From Phascolomyces articulosus (taxonomy: Eukaryota > Mucoromycota > Mucoromycetes > Mucorales > Lichtheimiaceae), in contig JAIXMP010000020.1 of assembly GCA_025677815.1 (NCBI GenBank), positions 372,001-436,000 on the forward strand: a stretch of 64,000 nt of DNA, read 5' to 3'. The notes beneath the pieces are model-generated. The model made no database searches and had not been told where the DNA came from. It saw nothing but the letters and a program-made list of their open reading frames with translations. Made by a program: the position numbers and the translations under genes. This document shows positions 23,189 through 35,863 of the stretch, piece by piece. The stretch's first letter is position 1; each line of letters opens with the position of its first letter.

Positions 23189-25525
23189 ATGCAAGCAGCA
23201 ACTCGTATAACTCGAGGTAATTTCAAGGATCTTTCTTTTTATCTATAGAGAACGCGTTATTCTTTTTATGTTTATGAATGGAGATCGAAAATAATAAAAA
23301 AATACTAAATGAGGGAATATAATTGATAAGGTTCGGTATGTCGTTTGGGCGGTCGATCCGCACTTCGAGTACGACCTGTCATGCAACAACAATTACGCTT
23401 TAATTCCACTGAATCACAACCTGTCAAGAAGCCTTTTTCCAAATGGCGTGTAATTAAGAATGTGGTCAAGTTTGGTTTGGTTGCTAGTGTTGGTTATGGT
23501 GCTTACAGTAAGTATATAAAATTTTCTTTATGGTTTCGGATTTATTTGGAAATAGAGAAATATGGTTGGAAAGACGATTATTAAGGGTTTTTTTTGTTGT
23601 TATTGGTGATTATTATTGTACATTTTTGAAACCAAACTAATTATTAATAATAATTAACATGATATATTAGCCATGTATGACCAACGTCATCCTCCTCAGG
23701 AACAAGGTGAGATTGATCCTAGTAAAAAGACAATTGTTGTATTGGGTAGTGGTTGGGGATCCACTTCATTCTTGAAGGCCATTGATACGGAACAATACAA
23801 TGTTATTGTCGTGTCTCCGCGGAACTACTTTTTGTTCACACCTCTTTTGCCAAGCTGTACCGTGGGTACCATTGATGTCCGCTCACTTGTTGAACCTATT
23901 CGTTTTATTACTCGTCACAAGTCAAGACAGGTCAAGGTGGTTGAGGCTGAATGCACTGATGTTGATCCAGAACGCAAGGTTATCACTATCACAGGTATAT
24001 AAAAAAAATAGAAACTTGAAACAATAAGGTTATCATGTGTATATATGCAAAAAGGGGCTATTTTGGAAGTGGGCGCTGAAAAAGGTATTTGTCATTTTTT
24101 TTTAGACAATTCCGATGTGAAGGGTCAGTCTTCTACCAGTGAACTTGCATACGATTATTTGGTTGTTGGTGTGGGCGCTATGAATCAAACCTTTGGTATC
24201 AAGGGTGTTGAACAATATGGTTGTTTCTTGAAGGAAGTCTGGGATGCACAAAAGATTCGTACAAAGTTAATGGATTGTATTGAAACCGCTGCTTTCCCTG
24301 GACAATCTCCAGAGGAAATCGATCGTTTATTGCATATGGTTGTTGTTGGTATGTATAGTCTTTCTTTTGAATTGTATATTTATGTGTCTCTAATCACATA
24401 ATACTCTATTATCTGATTCATTAGGTGGTGGTCCCACTGGTATCGAATATGCTGCAGAACTTCATGACTTTTTGGTTGATGATTTGACATCTTGGTATCC
24501 AGGTAAGATGATAATATTTTAAAGTGGAAAAGGGGAAAGGACCAGGATGTTAGTTTTTGGTAGTATAATAAGAGAGAAAACAAAACACCAAGAATCCACA
24601 ATAAGGAGATTTATTAAACATATTAAATTATAATGACGATATATAGAATTGGCTGGTAAGATTAAGATTACCTTAGTCGAAGCTTTACCTAATGTACTTC
24701 CCGCCTTCTCCAAGCAATTGATTGATTACACTGAATCTACCTTCAAGGAACAAAATATTAGCATTCATACCAAGACCATGGTAAAGGAGGTCTGTGAAAA
24801 GGAAATTGTAGTACAACGCCCTGATGGTACAAGCGATAAAATCCCATATGGATTGCTTGTCTGGGCTACTGGTAACACAACTCGACCTCTTGTTCGTAAC
24901 TTGATGGCAAGATTCCCTGAAACTCAAACCATTCGTCGCGGTTTAGCTGTGGATGACTGGTTATGTATGGAAGGTGCAAAGGATATTTTTGCATTGGGTG
25001 ATGCCAGTGCCACCAAGTATGCTCCTACTGCTCAAGTGGCTGCACAACAAGGCAAATATCTTGCTCGTATCTTTGGTCAACTCGCTTCCCAAGAAACTTT
25101 GGAAGCTGAAGTTGCTGCCGCCTCTACTGAAGAAGAAAAGAACAAGAAATTTCGCAAGTTGCAAAAGGCAAAGGATATCAAGCCTTTCCATTACTCTCAT
25201 CAAGGATCTTTGTGGTAAGTATATCTATTGAGTGTATTAATGAGAATCACGGTTGTGTTATTTGTTGCAATGGTTATGCCAGAAAAGAGTTTTTTTTATT
25301 TATCACTAAAAACAAATCCACTTTGATTATAGTTACATTGGTTCCGATAAGGCAATTGCTGACCTTCCATTCGGTCCTGGTAACCTTGCATCCGGTGGTG
25401 TAGCAACCTATGCTTTCTGGCGTTCTGCTTATATTTCTAACCTTTTCTCCACTCGTAACCGTACTTTGGTCATCACTGATTGGTTGAAGAAGACCATTCT
25501 TGGCCGTGATATCTCTAGAGAATAG
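23189..25525 (+). CDS. Mitochondrial alternative (type II) NADH:ubiquinone oxidoreductase
   Basis: Seven exons: 23189-23216, 23331-23507, 23671-23994, 24106-24348, 24425-24502, 24647-25214 and 25333-25525; 536 residues. The N-terminus (MQAATRITRGSVCRLGGRS) is a mitochondrial presequence, followed by one hydrophobic segment (KFGLVASVGYGAY). The FAD Rossmann motif is KTIVVLGSGWGSTSF; the NAD(H)-binding motif is VVVGGGPTGIEYAAEL; a second FAD contact is IFALGDAS. The C-terminus has the GSLCYIGSDKAIADL and FWRSAYISNLFSTRNRTLV blocks and ends in an amphipathic helix used for membrane attachment. No EF-hand insertion is present, so calcium control of the Neurospora NDE type is not expected. It oxidises NADH without pumping protons. 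Whether it faces matrix or intermembrane space cannot be settled; the hydrophobic segment after the presequence favours the external (Nde) type. Confidence 0.95.
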
Positions 25526-26201
25526 ACTTTTGATTTTTTTTTTGTTTATTTATTATTATTACTATACTATTATTTTGACTCCATTCCATCTTTTTTCTTT
25601 TTGATTTTACATATTCTTATGCATTCCAACATTTTTTAGAGCTTCTTCTTTTCCCTTTTTTTTTTCCAAATATATATACTTTTTTTCATATGCTATCATT
25701 TTATTTTACCATCACGATAAATATATCAGTGTTTATTGGACTATTATATATACTTTTAAGTGTTTCTATTACATGTGTCTTTTAAATGTGATACTCTATT
25801 ATTTCTAGGATTAAAGGGCAGTAAAACCTTTACTAAATGGATGACCAACAATAACATTGTCCATCTAATCAATAAGATGGGATGTTGTATAAATGATGAA
25901 CATACTTAATTATAAAGCATCCAAACTAATAATAAAGAAGAGTAAATAATTAAAACTATGGCACTCGAAAGGTGTATCACACTTTTTTATGCATGTTGTA
26001 ACGATGCATAAACGCATATGATCCAGTCGTAGAATTTGCCCTTAACTCGGGAAATTCAATGGTTCCGAGAGACACAAGGTGTGTGTGATGTTTAATAAAT
26101 TTTGTCTTTTAACTTAGGAATAACATCGTGAGAGTATTTTTTTCTTCTCTTTTTCTTTTTTCTTCTTGATTTCAATAAAAAAAAACCAGCAAAGAGAAAG
26201 C
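25526..26201. other. Intergenic: 3' UTR and PEBP promoter
   Basis: About 680 bases between two plus-strand genes. T-rich 3' flank of the NADH dehydrogenase, then a CT/T-rich leader (26130-26170) before the PEBP ATG. Nothing else is seen. Confidence 0.45.
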
Positions 26202-26947
26202 ATGCCGTTGTTGACAACTGAAATGAATATTACAGGTGCCTTGAAAAAGGTGAACTTGATTCCAGAATGTAAGTCTTATCAAACCAATATAAAAGCGAGA
26301 TTTCTTTTGTGAGAAGCTATTATTAATTAATAATGAATGATAACGCAACGGTATGGTAGTGGTAGATGAAGATTTTTCACCATCTTCATTATTACAAGTC
26401 ACTTATCCAGGCGATAAGGAAGTGTTGTTGGGTAATACATTGACACCTGCAGAAACTGCCGAGCAACCCATCGTCAACTTTATTCCTCCTGAAGAATCGG
26501 CTTCTTATACTTTAGTGATGGCTGATCCTGATGCTCCGTCAGCAACAGATCACAAGTTTGGTCCATGGAGACATTGGGTAGTTGTGAACATACCAGGTAA
26601 GAGGAAAAAAAAGGAAAAAAAGGATGTCAAGCCCGTGTTTATATTAATGAACGTAAGGATTATTGGTGCTGAGCAAACAAAATATTACGTGTATTGGATA
26701 AATAGGAAATGACCCATCTAACCTGTCGCAGCATCATACACCCTTTATTGGTCCAGGTCCAGGACCTGACACCGGAATTCATCGTTACGTCTTTTTACTT
26801 TTTAAACAATCACAGCTTAATCAAACTTTTGCTCCTATGGCGCATCAAGAGAAGCCTGATCGTCGTAACTTTCAACTGAACCAATTTGTAACCGAAAATC
26901 AGTTAGAATTAATTGCTGCTAACTTTTTCCTTTGCTCTGCACCTTAG
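26202..26947 (+). CDS. Phosphatidylethanolamine-binding protein (PEBP/Tfs1-like)
   Basis: Three exons: 26202-26268, 26360-26596 and 26706-26947; 181 residues, full family length. Exon 1 ends IPE and the AG at 26358-26359 restores the frame as LVDEDFSPSSLLQVTYPG. PEBP signatures are present: TLVMADPDAPSATDHKFGPWRHWVVVNIPG (the DPDAP...H and W-x-H elements of the anion pocket) and GPGPGPDTGIHRYVFLLF (the GIHRY motif). The C-terminal helix reads NQLELIAANFF. In yeast, Tfs1 inhibits carboxypeptidase Y and affects Ras signalling; other PEBPs regulate kinases. The specific partner here is unknown. No signal peptide, so cytosolic. Confidence 0.93.
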
Positions 26948-27236
26948 TGATCACTTTTTTTTTTGTTTGATAACCAAATAAAATTGTATTTTTTTTATTG
27001 TTATTGAAAGGAAAATAAAGAGTGTTAATTTGAATAATAGAGAAAAGAGAAGAAAGAGTAGGGCTTATATTATGATAATCACAATATAGCTCCCATAAAA
27101 AAGAAAGATTGTTTTTCTGATAAGGTAAAATGTGTGGGAAAGAGGATTAAATTACGGTTAAAATCATAAAAAAGAAAAGAGAAACTTTGAAATAGACTGC
27201 GAGAATAAATCTATTCTTATGGTAATAGTTTTTCTT

Positions 27237-27721
27237 TTAGAAACCATGAATCTTGATTTCTGACTTTTTGGCAATCCCTTCCTTGACCAGAAACTCGGCA
27301 ATCTTCAAACGTTGATCGCCAGACATTTGTAGCACTTCCCCAAGATCATCGTCATCAACGATGGTGCCATTGCAAGCAAGTGTTTTCTTGAATACCTTTA
27401 AGATTTTTTTGTTGTCATATTGAGTAGGTAACCCTTGAAGAGTAGTAAGCGTCTTTCGACCGTTTCTTTGCTGGATACGTAGATCTATGTATAAATATTA
27501 TATATGTTATTAAAAGTTCTTTCCTTCTCTTGTAATCCAATATAAAACTTATAAACTTACGGATATGATTAGTTGCCTTGGGTGAATTTTCTTCTTCAAC
27601 TTCAGCAAAAGGATCTATATATTATTTATAGTTCTCTTGTTAATAACATTAAGTCATTGTTTATTGAATGTTTTATGGTAAATTTACCAAAAGGAACGTT
27701 CAACTCTTCAACACTTGTCAT
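27237..27721 (-). CDS. SUI1: Translation initiation factor eIF1 (SUI1)
   Basis: Three exons: 27688-27721, 27561-27614 and 27237-27484; 111 residues. Spliced start is MTSVEELNVPFDPFAEVEEE, then IHLRIQQRNGRKTLTTLQGL, the hallmark SUI1 block, followed by KKILKVFKKTLACNGTIVDD, LGEVLQMSGDQR and the C-terminal IAEFLVKEGIAKKSEIKIHGF-type tail. eIF1 binds near the P-site of the 40S subunit and enforces start-codon stringency; the IQQRNGRKT loop contacts 18S rRNA and tRNA. Length and motifs are complete. It is divergent from the 28114 gene with 392 bases between the two ATGs. Confidence 0.97.
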
Positions 27722-28113
27722 TAACTGGTTACGCAACGAAAAAAAGTACTTTCAAAAGATAAAAGGACAAAGAAAAAAAAGGGAGAACCCAATCCAAATG
27801 CCTTATATAATAATGAGGAATCGGAGTCCATGTCATCAATAGGTCAGGTGAATTCGACTAGTCTGATTAAAATGGGGAGTGTGATGCTTCTTATTATGGT
27901 TTTCGGTATTATTACAAATTGTTGGGGGGTGGGTATGTGAGTGAGAGATAGGTGAAACATATCGAAAATTTCTATTTGTTAATGACAGGGCTTTAACGTC
28001 ATAGTGTTTTTTTCATGCATTTTTTTTGTGGGAATATAAAAATAGCCAGAAAGGCCACAATCCATTTTTCTTTCTTTACTTTTTTTATTTCATAAAACTT
28101 ATTTACTTTCATC
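27722..28113. promoter_or_regulatory. Shared divergent promoter, eIF1 / 107-aa protein
   Basis: 392 bases separate the two start codons. T-rich and pyrimidine-rich leader before the right-hand gene (28066-28112), TATAAAAATAG at about 28035-28045. Both genes probably draw on this region. Confidence 0.45.
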
Positions 28114-28594
28114 ATGGGTAACGAATACGATAAAGTTCTTCCTGCGCGTAAGTTAATTTTCTATTCTACTCTATTAATTATCATTATCAAGAAGGTAGAT
28201 ATTGAAATTTTACTTATTCTATAGAAAAGGTTGGTGGTATGCGCGTCAAAAATCCAAATGAAAATCGTGTTCCATTGAAGGCAGAGTAAGTTGTTGTATG
28301 TGATATGCTATTTTATATACTCTAAAATCATTATTATGAAAACTAATATTGCATATATGATTTAGGGATAGAGAACAACATCATATTGAGCAAGAAGAAC
28401 AAGATGAAGAACAAATGCAATTAAACAAGGAAATTGAATTCGAACAAGAGAAGGCTTTCCGTCAAATGCAAAACGAATCTATGCGTGGTCAATCTCCTTC
28501 AATGAATGCCTATAATCCAAACAGTAAAGCCAATAACATGAACCGTGGACCAAATTATAATCCCCAATATCAACAACGTTCAATGAACCACTAA
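28114..28594 (+). CDS. Unrecognised 107-residue Gln/Asn-rich protein
   Basis: Three exons: 28114-28147, 28225-28285 and 28366-28594, with GTAAGT donors and ATAG/TTAG acceptors; all phases join. The protein starts MGNEYDKVLPAQKVGGMRV, continues KNPNENRVPLKAEDREQ, then a highly charged helix (IEQEEQDEEQMQLNKEI, EFEQEKAFRQMQNES) likely to form a coiled coil, and an Asn/Gln/Met-rich tail ending QQRSMNH. Gly2 could be N-myristoylated, but Asp at position 6 is unfavourable. I do not recognise a family. Good splice sites and its divergent pairing with eIF1 make it a real gene. Confidence 0.7.
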
Positions 28595-29381
28595 GCTTAC
28601 TTCTGTAAATAATTCTAATAATGTTAATAAAAAAAAAACCAGCTTTTTTTCAGCTTTCACTGTACATGATATATTATATGAATGTGTTTTATGTTTTGCA
28701 AGTGTTTGATTGATGGCAGATGTACGGGAACGCGAAAACGGATATGAAGAGAGTGTATGTGTAAATGTCTCTGTAACATGTATATCTTTAGTATATAAAA
28801 CAGTGCCCATGGTTGCCAATTTGCCGATAAATTGTTTAAACTAGTATAAATTATCCTTTTCAATCACGTATTCCTAGCCAGGGGTCTTGGATAGATCACT
28901 AAAGCATGTAAAATCATATGGATTAAGTTGCACAAATAATACTTAGGATAATAGGAGGAATAATCTGGTTAACGAGTTTCATTGAGTCAAGGGTTAAGAA
29001 TCTCTATAATACTTTGAAAATCGAAACGCAGTTGGAAAGAATATGAATATATAACTAATTACATTTAAAAATGACAGTCAATTCATATTACCTATATGCC
29101 TAATTCCTGATTTCAGCTGTGCTGATTTTTTTCTCAATGACACTGTCGATAACAGAACCATATACAAAAAATTAATATTACATCGTTGATAGTATTATAT
29201 TCAACTGAATCAATTATTTATTTATTCTAAAAGTTTGAAAAGAACATTCATATAAAACTATTATTGAACTATTCACAAAATAAATATATTCAAGCTACAC
29301 AATTACTACCAATAGTATTGGTTACTACTATTGTAACTGTTAGCTTTGCTACTAGATACCACCATCTTGTCTAGCATGTCC
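28595..29381. other. Convergent intergenic region
   Basis: About 790 bases between two genes that end towards each other. AT-rich, no supported ORF; the ORFs at 28580-28863 (minus) overlap the 3' UTR of the 107-aa gene and have no motif. Confidence 0.4.
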
Positions 29382-31638
29382 TTATTTTAGTCGTTGGGTA
29401 AATCTCTTATTAAAAAATACACTGATACGCTCACCATAATTGATCGTTGCCCTCGATTTTTCTATATATTATTATATATTAGACATTACTGTTCCTTTAG
29501 ATGACATGCTGATGTTTATCCTACATCACAAGACCATACCATTAAAATAAATAGGTTTTCCTTGGGGATTTTTAAAAATAAAATGCGGACTTATTTCGTA
29601 TGAGTATGGGTTAAAGTAATGATCATGGTGATATCGAATATGGTTAAAGACATCGATTTGTCGATTGGTAGACGAATTAAAATCACAAGATTTATAGGGA
29701 CAGCAATAGTTTTTTGTGCTGTTTTCTATTTACGAGGAATAGAGCAAACACCATTAGTCCCTCATAGTTAACCAAGCTTTTACACTTTCTTTTAAATTTA
29801 CCTTTGGTTTCCACAGTCTTCTTTATCATAATCATCTCCGTCTTGGTATCATTTTCATCATCTAGCAAATCGCGTGAATTTTCTATTGCATATATTAACA
29901 TCATTTTGTTATTTTTAACAGCAAGTCATTTATTATTTCACATTATGTTAAAGTATTGCAATAAAATATACCATCGAAATCCAAAATCCGACCAGATGGT
30001 GTCTTGAAAGCACGTAGTACCGTGTGTAAGTTACGTTTATTAAGTTTGATTTCTGGCACAATGACGTTGTGGGTTTTTCGAAAGTGTCGACGAGCATTGC
30101 GCAAAGAGGCATAAGGGAAAACACATTTTCTGTATGGGCAATAGTACATTACCGTTTTTTCTATTATATATAAATGTGTTGATTGCTCAATTATACATTG
30201 CTAATCCATATATATTATTTTCAGTACTGGCGCGATGCAAAATACCATTTTTATACATTTACCTTTTGATGAAAATAAATCTTCTAGTGAAAGTTTATCT
30301 CCATGTTTCAATTTGTCCCTCGCATCTCCTATACAAATAGAGTAAATATAAATTTTCAACTTGTAGAAATATGTATTTATACTCTTTACATACCACTATT
30401 ATTAAGGTTGATGGTTCGACCAGATACAGATTTGAAGGTTACATGTTTGGAGGATTTTAATACTTGAAACTTTGGATCATGTTTCTTTCGAATATGGTTG
30501 GAGAAACTGTACCGTGAAACTGCTGAATAACGGCATCTCTGATATGGACAATAATATAATACTAGTTTTTCTTATTTTTTTTTTAAAAAAAATACAAACA
30601 TAATTAATACTCTGGTAACTGTAACGATAAAAGAAATATATCATAAATATATGGTATTTAGTTAAAAACCTTCTTTTGGTTGTTGATCTGTTGTTACTGT
30701 TGTTTGTTCTGTTGGTGGAAGATAGGATGACTTTTTGTAACGTTTGATCTGTTTTTCTATATTCTCTAAACACAAATCATCCATAATAATAATAAAAATA
30801 AGGTTCACATATAATAAGCACCATTTTGTAAAACGTTATACTATCCTTAGATATATTTACCATTATTGGGTCGTTTTGCACCATTATTATTTTCAGTATG
30901 CTCTAAACTGGCATTGTTCAAAACAATACCTGGAGCGACTACAACAATAGGAGATTGATGTTCGAATTCTTCGTCATCATATAGTTCTAGATCATTTTCA
31001 CCTCCATTGCGATTGGGTGGAAAAAATTCTTGTCTAGGAGGTCCTGGCATGATGGGCTGTTGAGGATGGTAGGACACTATTTGTTCATCCTCAGATTCTG
31101 ATTCTTCACTGCTATCAATTGGTTGGAGAGGATATTCATCGTCTGATGATGATGCTGGAATCACAACAGGCCTTCGTTGCGTTAATACTGTATTATCTAA
31201 GCTGGTATTGTTGCATTGATCATTACTACACCTAGAAGAAAAACATATATGTGGTGTACTTGGTATTGCTACATATTTTACTTTTTGTTGAATAACAGCT
31301 TTGATGGTGCAACGTTGTCGTTGTCGTTGTTCATGTTGACGCTGAAGGAAATCATCCATTGTAATGGTAGTTTGGGTTGCTATGGTAATCCCAGCTGGTT
31401 TTTTGCAAGGGATAGTACTAGATTGAGTACCATCTGTCATTATCTTTTTTTCCACGTTTACAACTGATTCCTCTTCTTGTTGCTGTGTTGATCCATTTGT
31501 TTGACACGTAGTTACCATGGTTCTAAAACGCGCTGATGGTACTACCCCTCTTCTTGCTGTTGTTACTGTTGTTGTAGGTATAATGCTTTTTTGCTTGTCA
31601 TTCTCTTGCAATTTTTCTCTACGACACTCTAATAACAT
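29382..31638 (-). CDS. Three-module zinc-finger protein with acidic N-terminus (novel modular family)
   Basis: Eight exons: 30861-31638, 30670-30765, 30394-30561, 30263-30328, 29972-30160, 29802-29882, 29540-29725 and 29382-29461; 547 residues. All seven introns are phase 1. Residues 1-259 are disordered with acidic/Ser blocks (SSDDEYPLQPIDSSEESESE; ENDLELYDDEEFE). Three repeat units, each one exon, follow at about 292-347, 370-432 and 460-521: Y-C-P-Y-x2-C, 12-14 residues, H-[IF]-R-x2-H, a variable stretch, then FK-x3-G-x7 ending in F/L-x-G. Linker exons of 22-27 residues (for example LKHGDKLSLEDLFSSK and ENSRDLLDDEND) separate them. The ligand spacing fits C2H2 zinc binding, so nucleic-acid binding is likely; the G-x3-[IL]-x-F tail is not part of a standard finger. 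The second intron has a weak GTTTTT donor, and the start could lie further upstream. Confidence 0.72.
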
Positions 31639-34313
31639 AATTTATTGTGCGATTCTGTTTTATTAGTATTGAATTGCGAAGCAAATAGAAGCATGTTGAG
31701 GACGATCATCTGTTTTTTTTTTCTCTAGATAATGATGCGACATTGGATATTATTCCGTTATAATTATTAAATTACCCTCAACAAGTTGAAAATTGCAGGA
31801 TGTAGTGGTAGTTGGAATAATATTTATACAAGCATTTTTATCAGTTGAGTGCATTCTACAATTGTTGAAACAGTTGTTTTGTTGTTATGGAGATTCAAAT
31901 CGGTAAGAAAACTGAATGGTTTTGGGAACCAAACAGGTGAAGGGGTTGATGTATTTTTTAGTAGCAAATGAAAAACTTTGCGTGACACAAATCTAACAAG
32001 CTGTTTATGCAGGAATTGTATTTATAGCTATTATGGCACAATACGGAAATCATAATAAAGAATGAAGCATCTAAGATGAGCCTTTATAGCATATCTGCAA
32101 AGATAACTTGGCAGTAAGGATCCAGTGGAAAGATTCGTGCAATCCTGAAGTATAAAGAGCTAGAGATTACCAAAAATTGACCTGAATGTGTATGGCAAAG
32201 GTTCAGCAGGTCACTTTTTTACAATGTATAAAAATTATATAACACATATATATTAGATATACCAATGTTCATTGTTATATACATTAAAAGTTTGTTTCAG
32301 CATACTATAGTATTGCTATTACAAAATACAACAACTAGTACAACAAAATCCTTGTATCCTACTGCTTTGTAAGCAGGCCAACAATATAAAGAAAAGAGGT
32401 TCTTTCAAAAAAGTGGGATGGGGCTTGCTTAATAGTAATTTACTTTACATCAATAGTTTCCTCACTATACAATGAGCAACAATAATTATTTCCCAACTAT
32501 AAAAGAGAGATGGTATTGCTGGCAATAATTTCTGATCATGTATGAAACCACAGCAAGTTGAATCTATAGACACAAACATCCCATATCAGTCGAGGAAATA
32601 ATATACTTATGGGGAGCCTAGTGTCTATACCATCAATATTAAAGACATAAAATTACATTGAGTTGCTATTATTGCAAAACACTTAAACTACGATCGATGC
32701 TTCTAGTTTGAAGATAAATAGAAGTATAAAATATAAAAATCTAATAAATGGCATTGCTGATGGCTTTTTTTTAGCTTCTGTTAAAAAACATAAGGATATG
32801 AAATACGTATTATCTCGGAATAGTCGAGAATTAGCTCTAAATGATCTTGAGAAGAATAACGAGTATCAGAAGAGACGTTTGACCTGAACCATTTTTTACA
32901 TGAGATGTTTTACCAAGATAGACAAATTGACAAAAAGCCAAAACATGTTGGCCTTTTATGAAGAATTCGGAAGCGGAGATAGCAAACATAAGGAGTATAG
33001 ATATGCAAAAAATCATTTGTTATAGTATGGAGTATAATGTCCTTATTTTCTAGAGCGTTGGTACGGTTGTTTATACGATAACTACCAAATTAGTGAATTT
33101 TCGAGTTTATTACTTCAGTTGTAGAGATTATATAATGTTTGGACGAGTAGTGGGGATGAGAAAGCGATTTTGTATTCACTTTCTTGATGTGTTAAAGATG
33201 AAATAATGCTTATGATCCTTGGTTGCCTTGACACTGGTCATACTTCATTCCTTTGGGTATTGTTTAATATTTATTGAGCCTATACTAAGTGGAAGGTCAT
33301 ACCTGCAATAGAAGGATTAATGTATGTAGTTTGCGATTATTGTTGTATGGACAATGTCACAGTTGTATGATTTATTTTTGGATTTAATGGATGATGGTGG
33401 AGACATATAATTTATTAAACATCTAACAACCGACAGTTGAAACGGGCTATACTTAAGGTTGTTCATGGCCAAGCGGTCGGATCAAACGTCAACATCTTTC
33501 TGTATTCTTCTCCACTGCATCAACCAAAAATGTTATGAAGGTGATATTTATTTTTTTAAAAGGTTTACTAGTAAGCTAGTAAAGATAGTTAAAAGATTGA
33601 CATATTTTGCTTTTTAACCATTATCAAACATTCTATATAAAGAAAACATTTTCCATACGAAGGAAAACAAATAATTTGAATTATGTCAAGGATTTGCTTG
33701 TACTTTGTAGAAAGAAGTATTATTGTGTAGTTCTTATTTATAAATATTTATAAGATATAGACGGTACGTAGTAAAATGTAATTTTATATAGAGTCCATTA
33801 TCATCCTCATATTAATAACAATAATATAATAACCATTCTCTTTTATTACGGAAACGTAATAAATAGATAATAATATCGACATGTTCTTTATACGAATATT
33901 TAATAGAGGAAAGAAAGCTTTATAATATAAGCAATGTGAAAAAGAAAAAGACATAAGTGACAAAATAATAAGAAGAGAAAAATAAACATGGTGTGTTTGA
34001 GTGATGTTCAATAATAAAGAAATGGAAGAGAGGTAGTACAGTACTGGAATTTGGCAATTTTCGATTTTTTTTTTCATTTGCTTCGTTACTGTTTATGTTG
34101 TATTTGATGGTATAAGGGAGGAAAAAGAAGAAGAAAAACACTATGTGCATATAATAATAATAATAATAGTAAATGCACGCAACATACGTACACAAGAACA
34201 ATTACTCAATTAAAAAGAGAAATTGACATGTTTTGATTTTTAAGATGGGGAAGTGAAAGAGTTAAAAGAAGAAGGGTATGGGAGAGAGAGAAAAAAAAGT
34301 GGTTAAATGTTTT
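31639..34313. other. Intergenic, no supported gene
   Basis: 2.7 kb. The right part holds Phe/Tyr/Ile-rich ORFs on the minus strand (33784-34201) that are compositional. A TGGCCAAGCGG sequence at about 33468-33478 resembles a tRNA A-box but has no matching B-box. Nothing else is recognised. The left 200 bases are the promoter of the zinc-finger gene. Confidence 0.4.
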
Positions 34314-35863
34314 CTAGAACGTCTTTTTATGAATAATATCAGGATCTTCTTGATATTCTTCTGCTGAGACCCACATCTAATGGAAAATATTAAAAACAGT
34401 GATTAGCCATCCAATTCATTCATATCTACTCTTATCACAATATCCTTTCCCTATCTTTTTTTTCTCCAAATGTAAAAATCTTACCTTTTTGAAAGTACTA
34501 AGTGATGCCAAAATGGAACCACCAATCCAAGTACTATATTTACGTTCTGGTGGTGCATAAATCTTAATTTTAATATCCTTCAATGCCAATCGTTTAATCT
34601 CGGACAATAAGCGTTCACCAAAACCTTTACACAAGGTAGAACCACCCGACAAAACAACATTGGAATACAATGACTTGCGCAAATCCAAATCAGCACGATT
34701 AATACAATCCACAATGACTTGATGAATACCAGGATATTCTTCACCAATCAATTCAGGTTGGAACAAAATTTCTGGAGCACGGAAACGTTCAGCGCCCAAT
34801 TTTATAATATTACCATCGGGTAATACAAAATCATCCATTTTACCACTCATTTCCTTTTCTTCCTTGACAGGATTTTGGGCAATATAACAAGTCTTTTCCT
34901 TGATGATACGTACGACTTCTTTTTCTGCGGTTGTATGGAAATTGTAACCCGATTTACGTAACAAGAGTTGTAAATATTCGGTCACATCTCTACCAGCAAT
35001 ATCAATACGTCGAATAGCATGCGGGATAGCAAAACCTTCATAGACAGGGACAGAGTGGGTCACACCATCACCAGAATCCAAAACAATACCCGTGGTACGA
35101 CCTGAAGAATATAAACTGAGAACAGCTTGGATCGAGGTGAAAAGAGCAGGTACATTGAATGTTTCAAAAAAGATTTGTGCTGCTGTATCACGATTCATAC
35201 GGGGGTTGAGAGGTGCTTCGGTCAATAAGACAGGATGCTCTTCGGATAAAGTCTTGAGTTCGTCAGTATAAATGTATTGCCAAATACGTTCCATGTCTTC
35301 CCAATCTGTGACAATGCCATGTTCGAGTGGATAACGAATCTTGAGTAAACCACGCAATTCTTGGGCTTTACGACCAATAAATGTATCACCTTCGACTGCA
35401 CCAGCCATAATACGAACGTGCTTAGGTCGTCCCACACTATTTATTGTTTAAAAACGCCAGTGAGATAATTTTTTCTTTTTTTTTTTCGTTTCGTCATTGC
35501 CTTTTTTTTTTTTTTAAAAAAAAAGAAAACCCTATGAAAAATAAAACACTTACAGCGAGGGGAAAAAGCATTTAGGTTGTTCTTCACCGGCAAAACCAGC
35601 TTTGATGACACCTGATCCCTATAAGTTCAAAAAAGAAAAGGAATTAAAGATTATCAAAAGGTTGGTCATTATCACGAGAAAATAGAAAGAAAACAACTAA
35701 ATCAGGAACATTGTGATTATACGTACGTTGTCAATGACCACGGGTTGGTTGGTCAATACCTATTGAATAAATAAAAAATATACTAGACATGAGAAACAAG
35801 AAATATTAAGAGAAAGAGAGAATAGAAAACAAGATGTCGTACATCATCAAATTCCGAGTTCAT
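34314..35863 (-). CDS. ARP1: Actin-related protein 1 (centractin, dynactin filament subunit)
   Basis: Five exons: 35843-35863, 35727-35759, 35554-35618, 34485-35436 and 34314-34376; 377 residues, the usual Arp1 length. It begins [20 protein letters not shown], has the actin-fold loop [28 protein letters not shown], then [20 protein letters not shown], and the nucleotide-binding motifs [18 protein letters not shown] and [17 protein letters not shown]. The C-terminus is [20 protein letters not shown] and ends [19 protein letters not shown] distinguishes Arp1 from conventional actin. It forms the short filament of dynactin, needed for dynein-driven nuclear and vesicle movement along microtubules. 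The first two exons are very short (21 and 33 nt) but phase-consistent. It is divergent from Cdt1. Confidence 0.96.

Noticed and set aside
24055..24084. Possible 30-base cassette exon in the NADH dehydrogenase gene (GAILEVGAEK, frame-preserving)
   Set aside because: It would leave a 21-base intron after it and its acceptor has no pyrimidine tract. Skipping it gives the family-typical DNSDVKG junction.
33310..33365. Minus-strand HCPYNNNRKLH, resembling the CPY start of the zinc-finger unit
   Set aside because: Second Cys, His pair and tail are absent; a chance match.
33460..33540. tRNA-like A-box (TGGCCAAGCGG)
   Set aside because: No B-box (GGTTCGANTCC) at the right distance and no cloverleaf pairing by eye.
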